Made by a program: the position numbers and the translations under genes
Source of the DNA: Imbricaverruca yamaguchii
Lineage: Eukaryota > Arthropoda > Thecostraca > Neoverrucidae
Direction of reading: 5' to 3'
Length of the DNA stretch: 64,000 nt
Assembly (NCBI GenBank): GCA_034440575.1
Contig: JAOTOL010001637.1
Coordinates: 1,620,001 to 1,684,000 of the forward strand
In this document: positions 35,164-44,900 of the stretch, piece after piece
How the letters are laid out: each line of letters starts with the position of its first letter
Numbering within the stretch: the stretch's first letter is position 1
Notes under the pieces: model-generated
Seen by the model: only the letters and a program-made list of their open reading frames with translations
Databases searched by the model: none
Told to the model about the DNA's origin: nothing

Positions 35164-38100
35164 GTCAGTCCTTGCAACGGCAATTCACGCGTTCAATCCT
35201 CACGGATGTCACTACGGTTAGCTCATTACGGTCAGTCCTATTACCAAAGCTCCTATTACTTCATTGCCAAAGCTCATTACAGTTAATCCTAAGTTCAGAC
35301 TCGCAGTCCTCACGGTTAGCACCGGTCAGTCCCATCGCGTCACTGTTGGTCTTGTTCGCGTTGCCCTGATGGTGAGCCTTGTTCGTAGACATTGTTGGTG
35401 ATTATGGTCGAACAGACGATGTGTGCAATAAGTAACTATGCCTAATCGATGCGCCCTAAAACAAACCAAATTAAGCTTATGAAACGGCAGGCGCCGGCAT
35501 GGTTGACGACACGGGTCTGATGCACGTCTATCCAAAAGCCTTGATGCAGCGTGAGTTCAGTTGCGTGTAATTTCCGCCACGTCACAATGGAATAGTTTCG
35601 CCTGATGTATGATGCAGACTATAGAGCAAGATGTCGTCCAAGTACGCGGGCTGGTTAGCATTCTCTGTTGACAGGTAGCGACGTCGAGCTGACTTCATGC
35701 TCATATCCCTCGGGTATTCTGCCTTTCGTCGGCTGGATCGAAGTGTATTCGTGTGGGTTCAATTTATTCGTGGATTAACGGAAATACTGGCGACGCAAAA
35801 GGCTGCCCGAAACAAACAACTAACCTGCACACCACCGTGCAGGTTAGTTGTAGTAGTACCAGTAGGATCCTGGTCGTGCACTGCCGGGCCGTGGCTGTAA
35901 ATTACGTTTTTGAGCTCGTCTGTTGGTCGACCAAGTGTCTCTGACGTCACTAACTCTCTGCCGGCAGCTCCCTGGCTGTGATCCGTGCCCAGGCTCGTAA
36001 AGAGCTTGAGGAGGAGGCAGCGGAAGCGGCGCGAGCTGCTGGCACTGGAGAGACGGCTTCCGCCGCCACCGAGCTGGAGATGGCGCCCAACTTGGCGGTT
36101 GCCGGCGTCTTCTACAAGTGCCCGCTCATCGGTTGGTAGCCATACGAACACAGCTGAATGCTGGCCTTGACTGCCGGCCACCGGAGTTGCTGTGTCTTGG
36201 ACAGCTGGTTGTAACCCGGGGTCTTTGCCTGGACCCGCAGTTCTTTACCTGGCAGACGACATTATTTCCTTGTGTTGATCTCAGTATCCTGGCATGCACT
36301 CGCTGATCGCCGTAAAAGATACAGCGCAGTAACATGCAATGCCTGTTGGTTTAGCGAGTCCATTGCATATAGGTATGGGTATGTAATTGCACATATGTAT
36401 GTCATAGCTTCAAGGTTGTATTTAGTGGTACGTAATACACAGGTACAATACAGTACAATACAATGGCCGCACTTTCTGCGGAAAGTTCGTTATAATGGAA
36501 AGGGACGTTTGTGTTATAATTATTTTATAGTTCAGCCTTCGTGACAGTGCAATATATACATTGTATTTGCATTACGTTAGCGACCGGATTATGCTTCCCC
36601 ACAGGCGGTGAGGTGTTGCCAAAGGCGGAAATGCGACAGAAGATAAAGGAATTTTTGTACGACCAGCTAGTGGAGGATGGTGGCATCTCCTCCTGTCTCA
36701 TCGTCCACTCTTGCAACATGGACCCTGAAAAGGTGGGATGCTATGTACTATATTCAATTTCCAGCCACATGCCACTTAGAACACTGATTCTAATAATAAC
36801 TCTCTATGTCCTTCTGAATATCAGCTTCAGCCCTCTCAGGACTCAGTGCTCTCACTTGTCATCGTGGGGTTTCAAGTGGCCCTGATGATAACCGGCGAAT
36901 ATCCAAGGTCCCAATACCTCTGCTATTGTGACGGAAGTTGGAGGGGAGGATCGTGAAGCGTGATTGATCTGGGTAGCTCCAATCCCCACATCAACTGAGG
37001 ACCTACCTTACATTGTATACCTTTATGCTACTGGGGTCGAGTTGTTCTCTTTCGCCAGGTGAACTGCGCCGCCCGAGGTCGGTATTCACCAGGTGTACCT
37101 CCCCACCTAAGATCGCCACTCACCAGGTGAATTTCCACACCTGGGGTTGATACTCGCCAGGTGAACTGCCCCACCCAGGGCCGAATGCTCACCAGATGAA
37201 CTGCCCCACCCGGGGTCGGTACCCATCAGGCGGGTTGCCCTCTTCTGTTTGCAGTCGCTTTTAGACAGGGAAGGGCTACTCCCCTCCTCGGTGGTGCCGA
37301 TCTAATGATGAGGTTCTTGTGTTACTTGGGCTGAGTGGTTCTCAAACCCTTCACCAACAGTATGTCGGTACCCGTGCAGGGTCCTCTGGTGTGTATTGTC
37401 GGCGCGTTGGCAGCCGTGGCTGATCACGCCCACCGTGCCGGGTCATGGCACTCTGACCTCTCCCCGATCCGTCCTCTCAGCGGGCACTGGTCGATTCTCC
37501 TGCAGACGTGAGCTGCTCCCTCCGTCGGCACGCTGGTATTCGCTCGCCCTCCGATGGAGGTGGCCGTACTCTCCAGGCTTGTACTCGTCAGGTGGCTACT
37601 CCGCCCGCGTTTGGTACTCACCAAGTGAGTTCCCCTCCTCTCCGCTGGCAGTCGCTTTCGAACAGGAACGTGCTACTCCCCTCGCCGTTGGCGGTGACCT
37701 GCCGGGGTGCTCCCTCATTGGCACTCATCTGGACACCGACGTGATGGGTTATTCCGGTCCTTTCTAGCACCCACCTGGTGGTTTGCCTCATGTGGACTGG
37801 TACTCACCTGCTGTGCCGGTCCCGATATGCCTTCTTCGGGCCCAGTGCGCGCCCCTCGCCTCCGTTTGACGACACCGGTTCTGGCTGGCTGATCGCTCTG
37901 TCGACGACCGAAGTAATAGTCAGGGATGAGGCACAGTATCGCAAGCACAGTGTCACTTACCTGGTGTCACTGCCATTGATCCGACCCATCGTACCCAGTG
38001 GTGCGAGGTGAGTCAGTGAAGGTCCTAGTGACATTGTCACTGATCCGCTCCTTGTACCCGGCGGTGCTGACCTGATGGCGCTGTCACTGGTCCGACGTCT

Positions 38101-38753
38101 GATACCCGGCGGTGCTGACCTACTGACCGATCCGACATCTACCCGGTGGTGCTGACCTGGTGACGCTGTCGCTGGTCCGACGTCTGGTACCCGGCGGTGC
38201 CGACCTACTGACCGATCCGACTTCTACCCGGTGGTGCTGACCTGGTGACGCTGTCACTGGTCCGACGTCTGGTACCCGGCGGTGCCGACCTACTGACCGA
38301 TCCGACTTCTACCCGGTGGTGCTGACCTGGTGACAACTACCCGCCACCACTGACATGGTCTGCTAACCAGGCGTTACTGGCCTGCCTCCGTTGACCCGGT
38401 GCCATTGACCCGCCATCACCTACTGTGTGCCAATTACTTAACCCGGTATAGCTGACTCGGCGTCGGTTAATCGGTATTGCTAATCTGTTTATTGAAGGCA
38501 AATTAATTATATGCCTTCCAATGTGACCTAATTATTCAATTTGACCAGAACGTGTACTTTTCAGATATTTTAATGTTGGTACTAATCCTGACTGCTCATT
38601 TCGTTAGAAGCACTTGAAAAATACTTTGTAATTTGATGGAAGGTCATGGAACAATGCCAATAGATACTGTCAATATCATATTAGGTTTGGGTGGGGAAGG
38701 AGGCGTCACGGGCGTGCTTTCTATCAGTTCGAATAGGTTACTCAGCACGTTGG

Positions 38754-38845
<92 letters not shown>

Positions 38846-38868
38846 GCGTATATATATGTATATCATAC

Positions 38869-38943
<75 letters not shown>

Positions 38944-41900
38944 TGAGATACCACGAGCAGACGTTACTGGGATATCGCAGTTCTTGTACACGAGCAGGGG
39001 TCAATATGTTCCTGGAAAAGGACACATGTCAAGGTTAGTCTGCCTCACGCCATCATGGGCAGAGGTACGTAGTTTTATGTCTTGATTTCCCCAAATAATT
39101 ATATGTGAGGTTGCATAGTTCAATTGGAGTTCCGCCTTGAAATGTTTTGCCAAGGTTATCAGATTTTTCCAAGGATCTTGATGTCATCTCGAAAACCTTT
39201 TCCCTAGCTTTATTAGCTGATAGAGGAGTTCATTTTTTTCGTCTTCCGTCTTCTCTTGCAATGATCGTTAGTTATTTGGGCTTTAGGGCGCAACGACCAT
39301 GTTGATCATTAGCTCGTGCAATGATCACAAACAACACATGTGTTTATCCTCAAGGTCTGGGGCCAATGTCTCCTGGAGATTGAGACACTAGAAACCCCAA
39401 TAACAAATTACCACAATGTGTTTCAGCGTTGCTTCCAACAGTGCTCGTAGCGTGGGCCACAGCATTAGTGCCCTCGAGTCCGTCCGTGAGGGAGAGGAGG
39501 GGAGGGGAGGGTGAGGGGGTCCTCACCTGTTGACAGCAGGGAGAGCATCCGCACCAGACCACCCAGAGACACACACTGTGCAGCCGACGGCGGGCCTGTT
39601 TCACATATCGGTACATCACGGCTTCGACGCCTGCTCGGCTGCCGCGGCCGATCTTCTTCGTCTTGCCACCCTGGCTGGTCTCTCGTCACCGCTCGGTCTT
39701 CGACGGTCTCTATACGGTCTCTGTCTCCTGACGGTGAATGGGCTCCCGACGACGGCTGGTCTCCTCTCGTCACGGCTCAGTCTCCACACTTTCTCGATCT
39801 CCTGACCGTTTGTGCCCCAGGCGTCCTGTCGATCTCTCGCTCTCGTCCGACCCGTCTGTCTTCTAGGGACACCTGCCTCCTTCCAGTGGCTCGGTCTCTT
39901 GACGGTGGGCCGGTTTCCAAACGGTCTCAGTCCCCCGACTGTGGCTGGTGGGACAGAGGTATTGCTTCTGATAGGAATTCATGAGAAGCTGTTCGAAATG
40001 AGAGTGGGTGTTCTTACCAAGAACACTTGGCGGTTTACAACCTTTTCATTCAGCCGCCAGTGTGACACGGTTCAATGGCGGCATTGTTGTGTCTGTGCCA
40101 ATTTACATAGCTGACGTTTGCGCGTCATGGTGTATTCTGGCCGCACCTGTCGCCTGGGCCATGCATGGGTGTGCCCGGGACGACACACCTGTAGCACAGA
40201 ACAGTCGGCCAGCTGCGTCTGCCCCACTCCCAGTTACGGTGTCACACGTACTGAGTGGCTGCCATGTGATGAACCATCAGATGTAAATACGAGTCATACA
40301 GCGTCGATGACGGCAGCTTTGACACGCTGTGATGGCTGTAAGATAGCTCAACTGGTTTCTATGGTGCACGTAATGTACGGTATAACATATGCATTTAATA
40401 ATAACTGGGGCTGTATATCCACTGCAGTTGATGTGCCTTAAAACCCTAATAACTAACATTCAGTAATAACGTCACGCTTGTAGGATGCCACATTTCTAAA
40501 TGACCGTGTTGAATTTCTTTGTGAAGCCTGGATAGGTGGATGGCGTAACAAACTGGAAATGCAGATGATACCCTGAAATATTGCACACATTCGATGTGCG
40601 TCCAAAATAGGTCCGACTTTGACCGATGCGCTGTCACGTGAAAACACCGGCACTGAGCAGTGTTCCCGCCTCAAAGCCGGCCCAGACCAGCCCGTTCCCG
40701 TCTCAAAGCCGGCCCAGACCAGCCCGTTCCCGCCTCAAAGCCGGCCAGACCAGCCCGTTTCCGTCTCCAGACAGGGTCAGACCAGCTAGCTCGCTGTGCC
40801 GGCAGGTACGGATCTGTGTGGAGACGCTGTGCAAGTACGTGGACAACATTGTGTCTCAGCCGACCGAGGAGAAGTACCGGCGCATCCGCCAGTCGAACCG
40901 GATGTACGTGGAGCGCGTGGCCGGCGTGGATGGAGCCGCCGAGTTCCTGTCGGCCGCCGGCTTCGAGACGGCACTGCTGCCGCACGGCGACGGCCAAGAG
41001 ACGTTCTGGGTATTCCCGGCCGACGGAGACCTGGAGCGACTCCAGGTGAGGTGTCCTGTAGCGACTCCAGGTGAAGTGTCCTGTAGCGACTCCAGGTGAA
41101 GTGTCCTATAGCGACTCCAGGTGAAGTGTCCTATAGCGACTCCAGGTGTAGTGTCCCATAGCGACACCAGGTGAGGTGTCCTGTAGCGACTCCAGGTGAG
41201 GTGTACTGTAGCGACTCCAGGTGAGGTGTCCTGTAGCGACTCCAGGTGAAGTGTCCTATAGCGACTCCAGGTGAGGTGTCCTGTAGCGACCCCAGTTGAG
41301 GTGTCCTGTAGCGACTCCAGGTGAGGTGTCCTGTAGCGACTCCAGGTGAAGTGTCCTGTAGCGACTCCAGGTGAAGTGTCCCGGAGCGACTCCAGGTGAG
41401 GTGTCCTGTAGCGACTCCAGGTGAAGTGTCCCATAGCGACTCCAGGTGAGGTGTTCTGTAGCGACTCCAGGTGAGGTGTACTGTAGCGACTCCAGGTGAG
41501 GTGTCCTGTAGCGACTCCAGGTGAAGTGTCCTATAGCGACTCCAGGTGAGGTGTCCTGTAGGGACTCCAGGTGAGGTGTCCTGTAGCGACTCCAGGTGAG
41601 GTGTCCTGTAGCGACTCCAGGTGAAGTGTCCTGTAGTGGCTCCAGGTGAAGTGTCCTGTAGCGACTCCAGGTGAGGTGTCCTGTAGTGCCTTTGTGAAAG
41701 GTGTCCTGGGCAGGTGAGGGGTCCTGGAGTGGCTTCTGGTGAGGTGTTCTGGAGAGAGTGAATATCTGGTTGGGTGGACAAAATAATATCCTGGATATTT
41801 TCCTCTTCGAAAAATATCCAGGTCCTGCAAGCTCATAGATGTCGTGCCGTGAAGCAACTCCAGGTGTAGTGTCCTGGAGTGACTGCATGTGAAGCGTCTG

Positions 41901-44900
41901 GGAGTATTTACAGATGAGATGTCTTGAGTGATAATAACTTGAGAGCGAGGTCTGATCTCTGGGCATCGTTGAACACGTGGCGCTCCACCAGATCATGGTC
42001 AGGTCATGTCAGGTGCTTTCATGCACCGGAGTATCGTGCACTTTGATGTCGGAAGTTTCACCTGTAGTTTGTCGGTGCTGTCATGCACCGGAGTATCGTG
42101 CACTTTGATGTCGGAAGTTTCACCTGTGTCATTAGATTCGCGGTGTGCGCGCCGTCCGATCGTGAGGAGCGGGCTTGTTTTCTACGTGACGTTGATTCAT
42201 TATTGAAACTCCTGCCGGGCGGGGGCGGATGTGCTGAGTGACTTCCTTGCTTTTTCGGTAAAAAGACAGACGCATTAACGCGAGCTTAGTTCGTCTCGAA
42301 TAGCTGAGGTTTGAAATTTCATGGAACCACGTCCATTAAATGAATCAGTCGTACAATATTGTATTTGCGTAATTTTGTATTTGCACCCATCAGATGCAAC
42401 AAGTCGCGATCTTTTCCGTGCAGGTCAAGATCATCGACCTCAGGTTTGGTTATTAAAAATGTCTTCATGAACTCCATAACTGAATGCCTTGCTGTTTATC
42501 TCAGTGGTATTAAGCATGACACGAAAATGTCTTCTGTTTGCACTGGTATTTTTACACCCCTGGGGACAACATATTGCTAAAGCTTAAGTTTTTTTAACCT
42601 CGTCGAGCCATGGTGGTGGGGAGTGGAAGTTTTCAAGAGACACCTGAGGTGATTTCGGGATGGTGGCTGAATGAGTAGATGCAGTAATTTATACAGAATG
42701 CCATCTCATGCAGAATATTGCTGTTGCCCATGAAATCATATCCAAATTCGGCTTCAGCGCCGTTCAAGTTCTGTAACATGGCATTGGATGGCCAACGAAT
42801 GACCTGCGATGGCATAACCTGTGGTCTGATATTTAACCTGCTTTGAACTGCTGCCAAGAGGTTAAGAACCGCATTTGGTTGAAAGATGTTTCAGAATCAT
42901 ATCAGTTGGAAGCACACTTATATGCTTCAAAGGTGATGTACCATGTATTCAAGCCTGAACGTACTTGACCTCATAATATCGTTCGGCGTGACCTAGCCTG
43001 ACGTTAGGATTTCTGGATATCAAACAGACGCACACATTTTATTCGAATGGTTCAGTTAAAGGGACCCGAGACATATATTTCCTATTTTACAGGCCATTCT
43101 CCAAGATAAAAGTCATGCTACTGGGTTGCCCTATCGTGATCATTAAGGACCTCAGCGTCGCTAACAATGAAGAAATAAGGCGCTACATAACCAGTAGCAG
43201 TTGATGCGCCCTTAAGCCCAAATAATCAATCAATGAAGAAATAAGATGTGATATGTGCCCCAGCCTATATTGGCTTCCAATGCCATTTTCCCCCGCGCTT
43301 CTAACATTCATGGGGGATGAGCAATCTAGGGGTAAGTTGCCCGTATCACAATCGAAAGGTTGTGGGTTCAAGTCTCACCTGTCGCTACTCTTCGCCCGCG
43401 GCCAATCGGCGTGAGAGATTGGTGACGCTACATGACTCAACGGTCGATGTGTCGTAAAACCAATAACCAACCATCTAACATTCATAGCTGGTTTTACTTC
43501 TCTAACATGAAGGTAATTTCCAAACCTGGTCTTGACCCGACCTGGCCTGTTCTGTTCTGACGTTTTTTTACTATCATCAATATCAGTACATTGTTTTATG
43601 TTGGCGCTTGAGAAACAAGACAGAAGAACAAACAAACTAAAATAAAATATGCTGTTACCTTTTATATCCGTATGCTGACTTTCGTCCGTATGCGGATCTG
43701 ATTATAACCTCGGGTGACCTCTTTGTCGGCTAAAATGCAAATTTATGATAAGTTCAGTGACCCCTCCGTGATCAGGGCTTTCTAATGGTGTTTGTGTTTT
43801 TACCCCACCTTGCGTAGTTCGGCAATTATCGGTGGAAGGATGTTTCCAAGATCCTGCTCTCCAGCCCCACCCCTGACCGGGCGAAGATTTGCCGGTCGGC
43901 GCGGCGACGGTAGTTGAAATGCAGTCCAATGCAACGATTCCAAAAATCCAAAATGTTGAATCGTTTTAGGCACAAGATTGTGTACCATCTCGGACAAACC
44001 ACACATTGTATGCCTTTTCGGTCTGAACTCGTTAATACCTGACGAGCGTTTTCATTGATACCCTTACGAATGTTCCTTCTTGAGATTGATTTGGAAGATA
44101 TTTGATCTGAAGTTTCTCGGCCGCCTGCACGCGTCTGTATGGCTGTGATGTGAGACATCAGGACTGAAGTCACGCTGCAGGCATCAGGCCGGAGTGCATA
44201 CGTCTGTATGGCTGTGATGTGAGACATCAGTCCTGAGGGCATACGTCTGTATGGCTGTGATGTGAGACATTAGGACTGACGTCACGCTGCAGGCATCAGG
44301 CCTGGGGGCATACGTCTGTATGGCTGTGATGTGAGACATCAGGCCTGAGGGCATACGTCTGTATGGCTGTGATGTGAGATATCAGACCTGAGGGCTTACG
44401 TCTGTATGGCTGTGATGTGAGACATCAGCTGCGTCACGCTCAGGCATCAGGCCTCAGGCACACGTCTGTATGGCTGTGATGTGAGACATCAGGCCTGAGG
44501 GCATACGTCTGTGTGGCTGTGATGTGAGACATCAGGACTGACATCACGCTGCAGGCATCAGGCCTAAGGGCACACGTCTGTATGGCTGTAATATGAGACA
44601 TCAGGCCTGAAGGCATACGTCTGTATGGCTGTGATGTGAGACATCAGGACTGACGTCACGCTGCATGCATCAGGCCTCAGGGCATGCTTATGTATGGCTG
44701 TGATGTGAGACATCAGGACTGACGTCACGTTGCCCGCAGCTGATGCGGACGGCTCTAGTCTGCGCCGAGGCTATCGTGCCCGAGCTGGACCGGAACGCGC
44801 GCGCCCTCATGCCGAGCCAGGTGGCGCCACAGGTGGAACTGCCGCCAGACTTTTTCTGCGTGTCGCAGGACGAGATCAAACGCGAACAGCAGCTCAGGTT

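Noticed and set aside
38738..39085. Tyrosine/isoleucine-rich proteins
   Set aside because: Translation of the (TA)n microsatellite.
39465..39984. Serine/arginine-rich frames as an SR protein
   Set aside because: Open on both strands over a degenerate 'cggtctc' repeat, inside a UBXN6 intron, with no RRM or splice signals.
41131..41996. Minus-strand frames of over 200 codons with [15 protein letters not shown] repeats
   Set aside because: They are the antisense of the UBXN6 donor array (25 bp x 3 = 75 bp per frame cycle) and have no independent support.
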